50,361 bases of DNA from Planctomycetaceae bacterium (lineage in GTDB: Bacteria > Planctomycetota > Planctomycetia > Planctomycetales > Planctomycetaceae), in contig OMIV01000265.1 of the NCBI GenBank assembly GCA_900299185.1, positions 1 to 50,361 on the forward strand. Reading direction: 5' to 3'. The translations under genes and the position numbers were made by a program. The first letter of the stretch is position 1. Each line of letters starts with the position of its first letter. This document shows, piece after piece, positions 7,241 through 19,932 of this stretch. The notes under the pieces were generated by a model, which was given only the letters and a program-made list of their open reading frames with translations, made no database searches and was not told where the DNA came from.

Positions 7241-9148
7241 ATGATCCGTCCTGGTCCTGACATCTATTCGCCGATCAATCGCTTGCCGGAAGTAATCCCG
7301 GCAACGCCCGGAAGCGGAGTGTCTGTCGCAGGACGAACAGCGGCAAAAGCTCAGACCTCGGAGTCCAAACTGCAAACGCTCGAAACATCACTCGAACGAT
7401 TGGATGCCGGCAAAAAACGGCTCGCCAAGCTGCCCGTCGGCGAGCGGATCTCGTTGCTTGAACAATGCATTCTGAGCATTGCCAATGTCGCCCAAGACTG
7501 GACTGAAGCCGCCTGCCAAGCCAAAGGCATCCCTTCGAAGAGCCCTGCTCGAGCCGAAGAGATACTCGCCGGCCCTGTCGCGACGCTGCGACAACTGCAG
7601 CTCTTTTTGACGACCATGCGACATATTCATCGTCGCGGTGCTCCGCCAATTCCGAAGCTCGTCGATCATCCTTCAGGCAAGCGGCTGGGTGCGGTGGTCA
7701 CTCCGACGTCCGGACTTTTCGATCCGTTGTGCTTCATCAATTTCACGGCCACCACGTGGCTGAACGAAGGCATCACTCGCGACAACATCCGGCAGCACTT
7801 GGCACCGGCTTACGAGGGGCTGGGGCGAACCGGACTTTCGGTCGTGCTCGGAGCTGGGAATGTTTCGAGCATCTCGCTCACCGATGCGCTGACGAAGTTC
7901 TGTGTCGAGAATCGCGCGGTGCTCATCAAGATGAACCCGGTCAACGAGTACCTAGGGCCGATCTTCGAGCGAGCTTTATCTCCGCTCATTGAGAACGACA
8001 TGCTGCGGATTGTGACTGGCGATGCAGAACTTGCGGCGAAGGCGATGCATGATTCCCGAGTCGACGACGTGCATATCACCGGTTCGGGACGCACGCACGA
8101 CGCAATCTGTTGGGGAGCCGACCTCGAAACTCAGCAACGCCGCAAGCAAACGAATGACTCGCTGCTCAAGAAACCAATCACGAGCGAACTGGGCAATGTG
8201 TCGCCGTGGATCGTCGTGCCGGGTGCGTATTCTCGCGGCCAATTGTGGAGTCAGGCACAGAACATCGTGGGTTCCCTGACTAACAATGCCGCGTTCAATT
8301 GCGTGGCCACTCGAGCCATCATGACCTGGAAACAATGGCCTGAACGAGAGCGGTTCCTGGAATTGATCGAGGGTTCGCTGGCGCATGTTCCGCAGCGCAA
8401 GGCGTACTACCCCGGAGCGCAACAGCGCTACGCCTCGTTTACGGGAGTGGCGCCCGACGACGCACAGAAGCATTTGAACTCGGGCACGCTGAAGAATCAC
8501 GGCCTTTCGGCCAGTCGCGTCCGGGCCGACGGGACGACGTACTTTGTCGCTGGTCCTCAACGTCGAGACGACTCGTTGCCTTGGACACTCATTCGCAACA
8601 TGAGCCCGCGCGATGCGTCGCCGTTGTTCTGCGAAGAATCATTCGTTTGCGTATGTGTTGAAGTCGCGATCGACGCGACGAGTCCCGAAGACTTTCTCAA
8701 CAAGGCAGTCGAGTTCTCGAACGAGAAACTGTGGGGCACGTTGGCTGGCTCAATGAGCGTCCCCAACGGCTTTCGCCGGAGCCAAAAGACCGCATTGCAA
8801 AACGCACTCGACCGACTGCGTTATGGCGTGGTCAGCCTGAATCAATGGAGCGGTTTGGCATTTGCACTGATGAGCCCGCCCTGGGGCGGCTACCCCGGCG
8901 GCACGAAGACAGATCCGCTTAGTGGAGTCGGTTGGGTGCATAATTCTCTGATGCTGACGGGCATCGAGAAGACCGTGGTTTCTGCACCCTTGGTGGTGGA
9001 ACCTAAGCCGCTTTGGGTGCCAACTCATTACCGGCCTGAGCCTGTGGCTTGGGCACTGCTGGAATTGTTCCAAAACCCGTCTTGGTTCAATGCGTCAAAA
9101 TTGACGATGAATGCGACTGTGGCGGCGCTGGCCCGCCAACCGACTTGA
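7241..9148 (+). CDS. Aldehyde dehydrogenase superfamily protein (long form)
   Basis: A 635-residue NAD(P)-dependent aldehyde dehydrogenase, oxidising an aldehyde to the acid or, in reverse-type members, handling acyl substrates. The general base Glu316 lies in 'ITSELGNVSP' and the catalytic Cys354 in 'NNAAFNCVATRA'. The cofactor-binding turn 'HITGSGRTHD' precedes them. It is about 140-150 residues longer than typical ALDHs because of an N-terminal extension of about 60 residues and inserts in the C-terminal half. ATG 7241 has no clear ribosome binding site. It lies between an acyl-CoA ligase and an SDR, so a fatty-aldehyde substrate is plausible (inference). Confidence 0.82.
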   Translation: MIRPGPDIYSPINRLPEVIPATPGSGVSVAGRTAAKAQTSESKLQTLETSLERLDAGKKRLAKLPVGERISLLEQCILSIANVAQDWTEAACQAKGIPSKSPARAEEILAGPVATLRQLQLFLTTMRHIHRRGAPPIPKLVDHPSGKRLGAVVTPTSGLFDPLCFINFTATTWLNEGITRDNIRQHLAPAYEGLGRTGLSVVLGAGNVSSISLTDALTKFCVENRAVLIKMNPVNEYLGPIFERALSPLIENDMLRIVTGDAELAAKAMHDSRVDDVHITGSGRTHDAICWGADLETQQRRKQTNDSLLKKPITSELGNVSPWIVVPGAYSRGQLWSQAQNIVGSLTNNAAFNCVATRAIMTWKQWPERERFLELIEGSLAHVPQRKAYYPGAQQRYASFTGVAPDDAQKHLNSGTLKNHGLSASRVRADGTTYFVAGPQRRDDSLPWTLIRNMSPRDASPLFCEESFVCVCVEVAIDATSPEDFLNKAVEFSNEKLWGTLAGSMSVPNGFRRSQKTALQNALDRLRYGVVSLNQWSGLAFALMSPPWGGYPGGTKTDPLSGVGWVHNSLMLTGIEKTVVSAPLVVEPKPLWVPTHYRPEPVAWALLELFQNPSWFNASKLTMNATVAALARQPT

Positions 9149-9291
9149 TTAGTACGTAGTTCTTATCAGGCATCCCTTCTTCTTGTGCCCATCTTCGAGA
9201 CTTCGAGTTGTCGTTCGCACGACTCGTCGCCTCAGCGTTCCTCAGTCAGAGGTCTTCACGACGGAGGCCTCACCAGCTTGAAGACAGAGCT

Positions 9292-10185
9292 ATGAAAACC
9301 ATTACCGGCAAACGAGTCTTGGTGACCGGATCGGGACACGGTCTGGGATTGGAAATCGCACGAGCCTTCGCCCGAGGCGGCGCGGAAGTGATTATCACCG
9401 ACCGCGACCTTCGACGTGTCGAAGACGCTGTCTACAGATTGACCACAGAGAAACTGAAGGTCTGCGGCTATGTGATGGATGTAACCGATGCTGCCGACGT
9501 GCGAGTCGTCCGCGAACAGATCCTTTCGGAAATTGGGTCCATCGACGTGCTGGTCAATAATGCTGGCATCGTGACCGGTGGAGCCTTCTTAAGCGTTCCG
9601 CTCGAAAAGCACTTGGCAACCTACGACGTCAACGCTGCCGGGCCAGTCATCGTGTCGCATCTATTTTTGCCTGACTTGCTCGCTCAGTCTGAAGGCCATC
9701 TGGTCAATGTCGCCAGTGCATCGGCACTCATTCCGTTACCGAATGCCGCGACCTACGCATCCAGCAAGTGGGCGGTCTTAGGCTTCACGGAATCTCTCCG
9801 TGAGGAACTCCGTTTAGCCGGTCATCGCAACGTGACGGTTACGGCCGTATGCCCGAGCTATATCAACACCGGCATGTTCAACGGAGTCAAAGCTCCGCTG
9901 TTGACGAGACTGCTGACTCCCGAGTGGCTCGCAGATCAAATCGTTCGTTGCGTGCTGAAACGCAAGGAGCAGCTTGTCGCCCCAGCTTTGGTCAATTTGC
10001 TGCCGCTCGCCAAAGCCACGTGGCCACACCGAGTCTTCGGCTGGCTGCTCGATCTAATCGGAGTCTCGACCAGCATGGCTCAGTGGCAGGGACACGGTCC
10101 GGCGGCGCCTGTAATACCAGTCACACCGCCAGTCGTTGAGCCGACTGCGGCGAAAGATCGAGAACCCATCACGACGGCGCATTGA
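9292..10185 (+). CDS. Short-chain dehydrogenase/reductase (SDR)
   Basis: A 297-residue classical SDR, an NAD(P)(H)-dependent oxidoreductase with a Rossmann fold. Cofactor loop TGSGHGLG is at residues 12-19, 'NNAG' follows in the fourth strand region, and the catalytic Tyr155-x3-Lys159 is paired with Ser142 in 'VNVASAS'. The C-terminal 40 residues are Pro/Ala-rich and outside the fold. ATG 9292 starts right at the first Rossmann strand; an upstream in-frame start at 9208 would add a low-quality basic leader. It is third in the same-strand run acyl-CoA ligase, aldehyde dehydrogenase, SDR, which fits acid/aldehyde/alcohol interconversion. The substrate is unknown. Confidence 0.85.
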   Translation: MKTITGKRVLVTGSGHGLGLEIARAFARGGAEVIITDRDLRRVEDAVYRLTTEKLKVCGYVMDVTDAADVRVVREQILSEIGSIDVLVNNAGIVTGGAFLSVPLEKHLATYDVNAAGPVIVSHLFLPDLLAQSEGHLVNVASASALIPLPNAATYASSKWAVLGFTESLREELRLAGHRNVTVTAVCPSYINTGMFNGVKAPLLTRLLTPEWLADQIVRCVLKRKEQLVAPALVNLLPLAKATWPHRVFGWLLDLIGVSTSMAQWQGHGPAAPVIPVTPPVVEPTAAKDREPITTAH

Positions 10186-10294
10186 GCATCGGCAAGCAGT
10201 CATCGACAGGCCGATCTAAGCGACCAGCAATAAGGCAGACGAGTCGAGCAGCTTCGTGAACACAAACTCCGAGGCTGCTCAAGCTCAGGAACAA

Positions 10295-10897
10295 TCATTC
10301 GCTGGCCTTCGGAGCGTCACTGGTTGGTCGCCGACCATCGCTCGCCTTTTTCGCCGTCTCTTCCTCGCGCGGTACGAATTGCAATGACGCCGAGTTCATG
10401 CAGTAGCGTCGCCCGGTCGGCTTAGGTCCGTCATCGAAAACGTGACCGAGATGCGAGTTACACTTCTTACAGACGACTTCCGTCCGACGGCGGATATGCT
10501 TGAAGTCGTCATGCTCTGCAACCGCATCAGTTCCCGCAGGAGCGTAGAAGCTCGGCCAGCCCGAGCCAGAATCGAACTTGGTCGTCGAGTCAAACAACAT
10601 CTCGTTGCAGACCACACAGCGATAAACGCCATCGCGTTTGTTGTTCCAGTACTCGTTGCGGAAGGCGAGTTCGGTGCCCTTCTCGCACGTCACGCGGTAT
10701 TGCTCGGGAGTCAGTCGCTTCCGCAGTTCAGCATTAGTAATGACACCGCCCTGCTCCGGCTCCAACGGCGGAGCAACTGAAACCGATGGTGCATCAGACT
10801 GGTCTTGCCCACTCAATTTCGAGTTGCTGACATTCCGCTCGCCATCGAAACAACCTGCTGCAATTAACGCGACGAAGCACCAGGCCAGACGCTGCAT
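10295..10897 (-). CDS. msrB: Peptide-methionine (R)-S-oxide reductase MsrB, predicted lipoprotein
   Basis: A 200-residue MsrB that reduces methionine-R-sulfoxide in proteins. Two zinc CxxC pairs are visible ('YRCVVCN' and 'VVCKKCN'), with the GSGWPSF motif, 'SHLGHVFDDGP', and the catalytic cysteine in 'RRYCMNSASL'. The N-terminus is a type-II signal peptide with lipobox LIAAGC (Cys16), so the enzyme is probably membrane-anchored on the outer face of the cytoplasmic membrane or in the outer membrane, repairing extracytoplasmic proteins. A Pro/Glu-rich linker joins the lipobox to the domain. It is convergent with the SDR gene; the 110-base gap has a weak 7-bp hairpin (10246-10252/10274-10280). 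Confidence 0.92.
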   Translation of the reverse strand: MQRLAWCFVALIAAGCFDGERNVSNSKLSGQDQSDAPSVSVAPPLEPEQGGVITNAELRKRLTPEQYRVTCEKGTELAFRNEYWNNKRDGVYRCVVCNEMLFDSTTKFDSGSGWPSFYAPAGTDAVAEHDDFKHIRRRTEVVCKKCNSHLGHVFDDGPKPTGRRYCMNSASLQFVPREEETAKKASDGRRPTSDAPKASE

Positions 10898-10945
10898 TTC
10901 AAACTCCTTTCACGACTCCGACATTTCGCCCCACCGGACGCTGTC

Positions 10946-11722
10946 ATGGAATTGTTGACTCATATTCGACGCACGCAACGGCCTCTGTCCGAGATCCGAT
11001 CGCGCACCAAGGAGATCTACGACGAATTGTTAACACGCTCGCGTTGGATCAACGAGCCCAACTTCAAGTCAATCCATAGCCGCGATTTGGAGTACCTCTT
11101 CGAACGCTACGACAAGCTGTTCTTCAATGGCCACCTTGGTCTCGGCGCTCGAGCTAACGGTACGCCGCTGACCTTTCGAGTCTCCAAACGCATGACTCGA
11201 GTGGGAGGTACGACCACACGCTTTCGCCCGCGCTTCTCACCGGGTGCCAGGAGTTCGTATGAGATTGCAGTGTCGTCGACGCTGCTCTTTGCCACGTTTC
11301 ATGACGTCACTCGTCCGATCTCGGTAACGGGGATCGAATGCCGAGACCGCATTGAAGCTCTGCAACGCATCTTCGAACACGAGCTAATCCATCTAACGGA
11401 GATGGTGGTATTTGATGATTCAAGCTGCTCGCAGTCGCGGTTTCAGTCGCTCGCGTTTCAGTTCTTCGCCCACACCGAAGCCACGCATCAACTCATCACT
11501 CCCGGCGAACGAGCCGTCGCGAAGTTTGGCATTCGTCCAGGTGACCGAGTCCGCTTTGTGATTGAGGGCATCGAATACTTCGGAGTCGTCAATCGCATTA
11601 CCAAACGAGCGACAGTGCTGGTCGAAGATCGCAATGCCCCGCTGTATTCAGACGGTCGCCGTTATGCGAAGTTCTATGTACCGCTCGGCTTGCTTGTGCC
11701 GTACGAGGACAAAGTCGCTTAA
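10946..11722 (+). CDS. SprT-like zinc metallopeptidase-domain protein
   Basis: A 258-residue protein with a SprT-like domain. The leading 'LEYLFERYDKLFFNGHL' matches the start of that fold. The zinc motif HELIH is at 145-149, and a third ligand probably lies in the following helix ('FFAHTEATHQ'). The C-terminal ~65 residues form a small beta domain ('IRPGDRVRFVIEGIEYFGVVNRI') like a KOW/SH3-type barrel. SprT-like proteins include the DNA-protein crosslink protease SPRTN and bacterial proteins of unclear role. It is divergent from msrB and about 75 bases upstream of the DUF1501 gene. Confidence 0.75.
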   Translation: MELLTHIRRTQRPLSEIRSRTKEIYDELLTRSRWINEPNFKSIHSRDLEYLFERYDKLFFNGHLGLGARANGTPLTFRVSKRMTRVGGTTTRFRPRFSPGARSSYEIAVSSTLLFATFHDVTRPISVTGIECRDRIEALQRIFEHELIHLTEMVVFDDSSCSQSRFQSLAFQFFAHTEATHQLITPGERAVAKFGIRPGDRVRFVIEGIEYFGVVNRITKRATVLVEDRNAPLYSDGRRYAKFYVPLGLLVPYEDKVA

Positions 11723-11797
11723 CCTCAATACCGTTCGATGATCCGAAGACGAGTACATCCACAACGCCTGATCGTCCGAAAAACAGCAGAGTCGATC

Positions 11798-13177
11798 ATG
11801 TCTAATCAACCTTTGAGTCGCCGAAGTTGGCTTCAATCTTGTTCCGCAATGAGCGGCGCGTTGTCGCTGCACCCATTGCTGTCGAACGCTGCTCGGGCCG
11901 CAGACCTGCGACCGATTGCCCCCGCTGGGCCTCACTTTCCCGCCAAGGCCAAGCACTTGATCTTCGTGTTTTTGACCGGTGGCGTTTCACATGTGGACTC
12001 GTTCGATGAAAAGCCCGCGTTGTTGCGTGACCAGGGCAAACTCGTTGACGGTCCGAATCTGCGAGGGACCACGAAGTCGCCGCTTCAACCTTCTCCGTTC
12101 AAATTCGCAAAGCATGGCGAGAGCGGATTGGTGTTGAGCGAATTGTTCCCACATCTGGCAAGCGTGGCGGACGACCTTTGCGTCATTCGCTCCATGCACA
12201 CGGACATTGTCGAGCACTTTCAAGCCTCGCTCGCGATGCACACCGGCTCTGCGACAGTGCCATTGCCAAGCATTGGCTCATGGTTGAGTTACGGGCTTGG
12301 CAGCGATAACCGCAACTTGCCTCCCCATATCGTTTTCTGCGAGCACTTGCCGTATGGCGGTTCGCAGTTGTGGGATTCAAACTTCCTTCCGCCTGAGCAT
12401 CAGGGATCGCGCCTCATACCTGGAAACGAGCCGATTCCGAACCTCAAGCCAATCGTCGAGAACGTCAAGTTGCGGATGCTCGAGGCTCAACTGCTCGACG
12501 AGGTCAACGCGAGCTTTGATGCAGCCCGACCAGGTGATCTCGTCGCACGAGCCCGAACCGAAAGCTTCAAGATCGCGCGTGGCATGATGGAGATTGCACC
12601 ACGAGTCCTCGACTTCTCTGACGAGACCGCCGCAACATTGGCCGCATATGGAGTGAAATCGGGCGACAGGAAGAGCTTTGCTTGGCAGTGTCTCGCAGCT
12701 CGTCGTTTGACCGAACATGGAGTTCGTGTGGTTGAGATCATCGATACCGGAGCCAGCGACGACTGGGACGCGCACGGCGACATGCAACAGCATCGCCCCA
12801 AAGCCCTCCGCGTTGATCAAGCGTTGGCGGCACTAATCCACGACCTGAAGCAACGCGGACTCTTTGAAGAAACATTGATCGCCGTATGCACGGAGTTCGG
12901 TCGAACTCCGTTCGATCCGGGCCGAGGCCGTAATCATTGGCATCGCGCCTTCACATGCTTGCTGAGTGGCGCCGGAGTGCGCGGGGGTCTGGCTCACGGC
13001 ACCACCGACGATTACGGGATTGAAGTCGTCGAGAATGGAGTCCACGTGCATGACTATCACGCGACAATCTTGCATTTGCTTGGGATCGACCACGAACGGC
13101 TGACATACCGTTTCGCAGGCCGCGACTTCCGCCCCACTGATGTTGCAGGCAATGTCGTGAATGCCATCCTTGCTTAG
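11798..13177 (+). CDS. DUF1501 protein, Tat-exported
   Basis: A 459-residue DUF1501 protein, a family expanded in planctomycetes with an alkaline phosphatase/sulfatase-like fold. A twin-arginine signal is visible (Arg8-Arg9 in 'SRRSWLQ', then a hydrophobic stretch and 'ARA-AD'). Conserved DUF1501 blocks: 'LIFVFLTGGVSHVDSFD', 'SMHTDIVEHFQA', 'CTEFGRTPF', 'GRNHWHRAF' and 'HDYHATILHLLG', which hold the Asp/His residues expected to bind metal. Family members often sit beside DUF1553/DUF1549 cytochrome proteins; none is adjacent here. ATG 11798 is chosen because the Tat signal begins there; the frame extends 20 codons upstream. The enzymatic role is unknown. Confidence 0.9.
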   Translation: MSNQPLSRRSWLQSCSAMSGALSLHPLLSNAARAADLRPIAPAGPHFPAKAKHLIFVFLTGGVSHVDSFDEKPALLRDQGKLVDGPNLRGTTKSPLQPSPFKFAKHGESGLVLSELFPHLASVADDLCVIRSMHTDIVEHFQASLAMHTGSATVPLPSIGSWLSYGLGSDNRNLPPHIVFCEHLPYGGSQLWDSNFLPPEHQGSRLIPGNEPIPNLKPIVENVKLRMLEAQLLDEVNASFDAARPGDLVARARTESFKIARGMMEIAPRVLDFSDETAATLAAYGVKSGDRKSFAWQCLAARRLTEHGVRVVEIIDTGASDDWDAHGDMQQHRPKALRVDQALAALIHDLKQRGLFEETLIAVCTEFGRTPFDPGRGRNHWHRAFTCLLSGAGVRGGLAHGTTDDYGIEVVENGVHVHDYHATILHLLGIDHERLTYRFAGRDFRPTDVAGNVVNAILA

Positions 13178-13442
13178 AAACAGTTGTAGGAAAACTTCCC
13201 GCACCGAGCTGGCAGCTCATTAAGAGCTTGCCGAGCCCCACATATGCGCCGCTCATTTGTTTTTGGCCTTCGATGTTGACGCACATTCGACAGCGTCCCG
13301 ATTTGGCCCGCAGTTTGCCTTACTTGGAATTCATCTGCCACATCGGCAGCAGCCAACTTTGGCAGCAAGAGCAGAATCAACTCGCTCATAGTGGCAGATC
13401 TTCCTTCATACGGTCATCTCGATTTAATGAGGAGCCCAGATC

Positions 13443-16088
<2,646 letters not shown>

Positions 16089-16144
16089 CGGAAATTACAT
16101 GTAGAGCAGCCTCGCCAACCAACGCCGTTGAGGATTTTCAAAGT

Positions 16145-16191
16145 AGCCTTCATGACCACTCGTGAAGGCTGTGCTCTCCATTTCGAAATGG
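16145..16191. terminator. Hairpins between convergent clpB and acyl-CoA dehydrogenase genes
   Basis: A perfect 8-bp stem AGCCTTCA (16145-16152)/TGAAGGCT (16163-16170) is followed by a 14-bp palindrome CCATTTCGAAATGG (16178-16191). Outer sequences near 16120 and 16194 (AACGCCGTT/AACGGCGTT) are also complementary. There is no T-tract, so bidirectional transcription end is inferred only from position. Confidence 0.35.
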
Positions 16192-16295
16192 TTAACGGCG
16201 TTGCTTTCTTCCCACAACAGGTTCGTCGTCGCGAGACGCGACTCGGCGTTTCGATTTACTGCTGATTACTCGCGATCAATCGATGCAGCCAGTGA

Positions 16296-18203
16296 CTAGT
16301 ACTTTCGCATGATTTCCAACTCGCCGACTTCGGCGAGGAGTGAGAAGCTGCCTTCGGCGATAGCTTCTCCGAGTTTGGTAACAGTGCGGAAATACTTGCT
16401 GTCAGGACGGGCTCCGGTGATGCGGCGACGCAGGTCGTGACACATTACATCGGCGGCGGCTCGGACAAGTTCATCGGGTTGACGAGCGGCGTAGAGAGCC
16501 GTCACCAGCATGACCATCATGTCTTGAATGCGTTGCGATAGGTCGGCCATTGCGCATTGTCGGTCGGCGAGGGTCAGCTTGAACTTAAACATCATTCCGT
16601 CGACGTCCATCCGACTCCGTTGCAGGCTGTCAGCAGCGAACTGAGCATGAGCCGCCAACTTCGGGTCAGCGAGATTGAGGTTCGCTCGCGTCCCTCCGCC
16701 AATCATCTGCTTCAGCTTCCAGCCAAAGTACGGCAAACTCGGCTTGAGCAATGCCATCGCATGAGCCGGGTTGAGTGGATTGGGTTGCTTGATTCCCGCC
16801 GCATGGAGGGCCTTGCCGATGGGTTCGAAGAATCGAGAACCATGCTCTTTTACCAATGACTTGAAGAAGGCCATGCCCAGCATCTCGCCTTCACCTTCGT
16901 AGATGCACGGAGCCAGGAAGTCATGCAAGTTGTCACCGAGCAAGTGGCCGTGCAGGAACGAGCGACCGCCATGCGTCTTCATGAAGAGTTCGATAGCCGC
17001 TTCTTTTTGAGATTCGCTGCCGAAGATCTTGGCGATGATGCATTCCATTTCGCCGCGATAGCCTTCATCGAGCAGCCAGCCGCACCAATCGGTCAGGGCG
17101 TCGCAAGCAACGATCAAACCTGCGAGGCGACCGACCCGTCGTCGCACCAACTCGCGAGTATCAATCGCGGCTCCATAGGTCTTGCGATACTTCGCCCACG
17201 GCAGCATGTTTTTCAACATGACTCGCATGGTTCCGGCAGCACCGGCACACAGCGCCACTCGTCCACGATTCAATCCGTGATAGGCAATCGTCAGTCCGTC
17301 GCCCTTGCCTGGTTGCAATAAGTTCTTGGCTGGCACTCGGAAGTTGGTGAACTTCAAGCCGTTGTTCCAAGACCGCGTCAGCGCGTAGATACCATACGGC
17401 ACGACTTGGAATTGCTCGTTCTCTTGATCGGGTAAGTCGGCGATCAAAGCTGCAGGCTTGCCGTCGATCTTGCAGACGATAGTGATCGTGCGACCGGTAA
17501 TCGCATTCGTGATGAAGAGCTTCTCGCCGTTAACGACGAAGTCATCTCCATCGAGTCGCGCTTCGGTCTTGAGAGCAGTGAGGTCCGATCCCGCTCCCGG
17601 TTCAGTGAGAGCAAAAGCCGAGAGACGCTGACCGCTCGCGAGTTTGGGCAAGTACTCGTTCTTCTGAGCTGTCGAACCGAATGTCCTCAATGGATCGACC
17701 GCTCCAATGCAGCCATGCACCGATGCCGTGCCAGCTACGGTGGGATCGACCGTCGCGATGCGAGTCAGGAACTTCGCAAAGGCGGAGAACGGAGCGGCGA
17801 CGCCTCCATACTCTTTATCGACGAGCAATCCCCAATAGCCTGCCGTGCCGAGATCGCGCAGCAACGCGGGGCTCATCTTGCCGTTCGCGTCGTAAATCGT
17901 GCCGGCATCTCGATGACGTTTCACGACGTTGTAAGAGTCATCCATCACCTTCTGACAATCGGGCGGAGTCGGAGTGTGATTCGGCAGAAACGTCTCAAGC
18001 GGGAAAGTGTCGTCCCAAACGGCTCGGTGAGCGGGACTGCCACCGGTTTGATACTTCTTGGCAAACATCTCCTCGACCTGCTCGTCGGCTCGATCGAGGG
18101 CACCCGTCTTTTTGGCTTCCTCGTCACTCTTGCCAGAGAGTTTGAGAGCGGTTTCGACGAAGGTTTCCTTCTCGGTGTTGGGAGTTGGGATTCCGGTCGT
18201 CAT
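16296..18203 (-). CDS. Acyl-CoA dehydrogenase family protein (long form)
   Basis: A 635-residue FAD-dependent acyl-CoA dehydrogenase, catalysing alpha,beta-desaturation of acyl-CoA in beta-oxidation. The FAD/substrate signature '[11 protein letters not shown]' lies near residue 200, then 'GEKLFITNA', and the probable catalytic glutamate is in 'IYEGEGEML' near 434. The extra C-terminal ~180 residues after the core resemble the second helical domain of very-long-chain or ACAD9-type enzymes. A charged 75-residue N-terminal region precedes the core. The ribosome binding site GGAAAGGA is well placed. It is convergent with clpB and could serve lipid breakdown together with the acyl-CoA ligase at 5327; no other beta-oxidation gene is adjacent. 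Confidence 0.88.
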   Translation of the reverse strand: MTTGIPTPNTEKETFVETALKLSGKSDEEAKKTGALDRADEQVEEMFAKKYQTGGSPAHRAVWDDTFPLETFLPNHTPTPPDCQKVMDDSYNVVKRHRDAGTIYDANGKMSPALLRDLGTAGYWGLLVDKEYGGVAAPFSAFAKFLTRIATVDPTVAGTASVHGCIGAVDPLRTFGSTAQKNEYLPKLASGQRLSAFALTEPGAGSDLTALKTEARLDGDDFVVNGEKLFITNAITGRTITIVCKIDGKPAALIADLPDQENEQFQVVPYGIYALTRSWNNGLKFTNFRVPAKNLLQPGKGDGLTIAYHGLNRGRVALCAGAAGTMRVMLKNMLPWAKYRKTYGAAIDTRELVRRRVGRLAGLIVACDALTDWCGWLLDEGYRGEMECIIAKIFGSESQKEAAIELFMKTHGGRSFLHGHLLGDNLHDFLAPCIYEGEGEMLGMAFFKSLVKEHGSRFFEPIGKALHAAGIKQPNPLNPAHAMALLKPSLPYFGWKLKQMIGGGTRANLNLADPKLAAHAQFAADSLQRSRMDVDGMMFKFKLTLADRQCAMADLSQRIQDMMVMLVTALYAARQPDELVRAAADVMCHDLRRRITGARPDSKYFRTVTKLGEAIAEGSFSLLAEVGELEIMRKY

Positions 18204-18660
18204 AGCGATGTCCTTTCCGCTGCAAGCCGATGAGACGCGAGAAATGAAAGTTGCTCGCGCGGTGCCGAGGGAAAGGAGTCGCCTCGCGTGGCGTGTGATT
18301 CAGCCTTGTCTCCGTCGAGCATGCCCGGCGGGAGAACGCCGCAACGGCCACTCATTGAGGTGCCATCATCCCTCAGCACCGAACGGGCAAACGCTATCAG
18401 GTCAGAAGTGAGAGTTTGAAGAGGGACTTTCGCAGCATCGGCACTGCCATCATCCGCTCATCAACTTAATACGCCAGAAGGCAGCGCCGCAGACGGAAAT
18501 TGCGGTTTGATTCTGAGTAAGACAAGCATGAGCCGAGAGCGTCTTGCGTTTTCATGCCTTTCAGTCGCAGCGTGAATTTCCAGACGTTGAAGACGCCGCC
18601 GGTTACGTGGTGCCAATTGCCACCAGGCTCATGCGTCCTGCAAGCAAGCCAACATCGTCG
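18204..18660. other. Intergenic region, no gene seen
   Basis: This 457-base gap lies upstream of the acyl-CoA dehydrogenase and downstream of purD (both minus strand). It contains the dehydrogenase ribosome binding site and presumably its promoter. A 126-codon plus-strand frame that runs from 18544 into purD antisense has no recognisable content and is not called. Confidence 0.4.
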
Positions 18661-19932
18661 CTAGACGGCTTTGTCCGAGATATCTCGACGGCACCAACCG
18701 CCCGGCCACTGGATGAGGTCCGCCGCTTCGTAAGCACGAGCTTTCGCGTCGGCAAACGTGTCGCCCAAAGCCGTCACGCCAAGCACGCGACCTCCGTTAT
18801 TGACGACATTCTTACCGACCAGTTTCGTACCAGCATGAAACACTTTGACGTCGGGCACTTCAGCTGCGGCATCGAGTCCCGTAATCGGCAACCCCTTGGT
18901 GTAGTCGCCGGGATAACCTTCTGAAGCCATGACGACGCACACCGCTTGGCGAGTGTCCCACTCTAGCGGTTCGATCTTGTGCAACTGCCCCTTGGCTGCC
19001 GCGAGTAGGATTTGAGCGAGGTCGCTCTTGAGTCTCATCAACACCGGCTGAGTCTCGGGATCGCCAAAACGAACGTTGTACTCCAGCGTCTTCGGCCCAT
19101 CTTCGGTGAGCATGACTCCGGCATAAAGCACACCTCGAAACGGAGTCTCGCGCTGATTCATGGCATGAATCGTCGGAATGAGCATGGTCTTGGTGATCTC
19201 TTCCATCAGCTCGGGAGTGACGACATTCGCAGGGCAATAAGCCCCCATGCCGCCCGTGTTCGGACCTTCGTCGTTGTCGTAAGCGCGCTTGTGATCCTGA
19301 GCGACTTCCAGCGGCACGATCGTTCGTCCGTCAGTGATCGCCAAGATGCTGGCTTCCTGACCGACGAGCAGTTCTTCAATAACGATCTGCTTGCCTGCGT
19401 CGCCGAACTCGCGGAACTTCAGAATTCGGTCGATCGCGTCATGCGTCTCTTGGCGGTTCTTACAAACGATGACGCCCTTGCCCGCCGCCAAGCCGTTGGC
19501 TTTGACGACCCAACCTCGGTCGTCGACTTGATCCACCCATTGCTTCGCGAGCTCAACATGATCGAAGACGGAGAAATCAGCCGTGGGCACATTGGCAGAT
19601 TTCATCAAACGCTTCGAAAAGACCTTGCTGCCTTCCAACGCTGCGGCCGCTTTGGACGGACCAAACACTCGCAAGCCAGCGTTAATCATGCGGTCGGTCA
19701 AACCAGCGACCAGCGGAGCTTCAGGACCGACGACAACCAGATCGATCTTCTCTTTGGTCGCAAAGTCCACCAGGCCATTGATGTCCGAGTCGGCGATGTC
19801 GACGTTAATCGCATCCAGTCCTGTGCCAGCATTTCCGGGAGCACAGTAGACCGTTTCCACTGAGGGCGACTGCTTCAACTTCCAAACCAAAGCATGCTCA
19901 CGTCCACCCTGACCGACAACTAAGACCTTCAT
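18661..19932 (-). CDS. purD: Phosphoribosylamine--glycine ligase PurD
   Basis: A 423-residue GAR synthetase, second step of de novo purine synthesis (phosphoribosylamine + glycine + ATP). It begins with the diagnostic 'MKVLVVGQGGREHALVW', followed by 'VVVGPEAPLVAGL', the ATP-grasp segment 'VVKANGLAAGKGVIV', 'DHKRAYDNDEGPNTGGMGAY' and 'FRGVLYAGVMLT...EYNVRFGDPE'. Length and order are normal. It is a single gene here, divergent from the aminotransferase at 20300. Confidence 0.97.
   Translation of the reverse strand: MKVLVVGQGGREHALVWKLKQSPSVETVYCAPGNAGTGLDAINVDIADSDINGLVDFATKEKIDLVVVGPEAPLVAGLTDRMINAGLRVFGPSKAAAALEGSKVFSKRLMKSANVPTADFSVFDHVELAKQWVDQVDDRGWVVKANGLAAGKGVIVCKNRQETHDAIDRILKFREFGDAGKQIVIEELLVGQEASILAITDGRTIVPLEVAQDHKRAYDNDEGPNTGGMGAYCPANVVTPELMEEITKTMLIPTIHAMNQRETPFRGVLYAGVMLTEDGPKTLEYNVRFGDPETQPVLMRLKSDLAQILLAAAKGQLHKIEPLEWDTRQAVCVVMASEGYPGDYTKGLPITGLDAAAEVPDVKVFHAGTKLVGKNVVNNGGRVLGVTALGDTFADAKARAYEAADLIQWPGGWCRRDISDKAV

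Noticed and set aside
13178-13442. CIRCE element or sigma-32 promoter ahead of clpB
   Set aside because: No TTAGCACTC/GAGTGCTAA pair and no CTTGAAA-type box with proper spacing was found.
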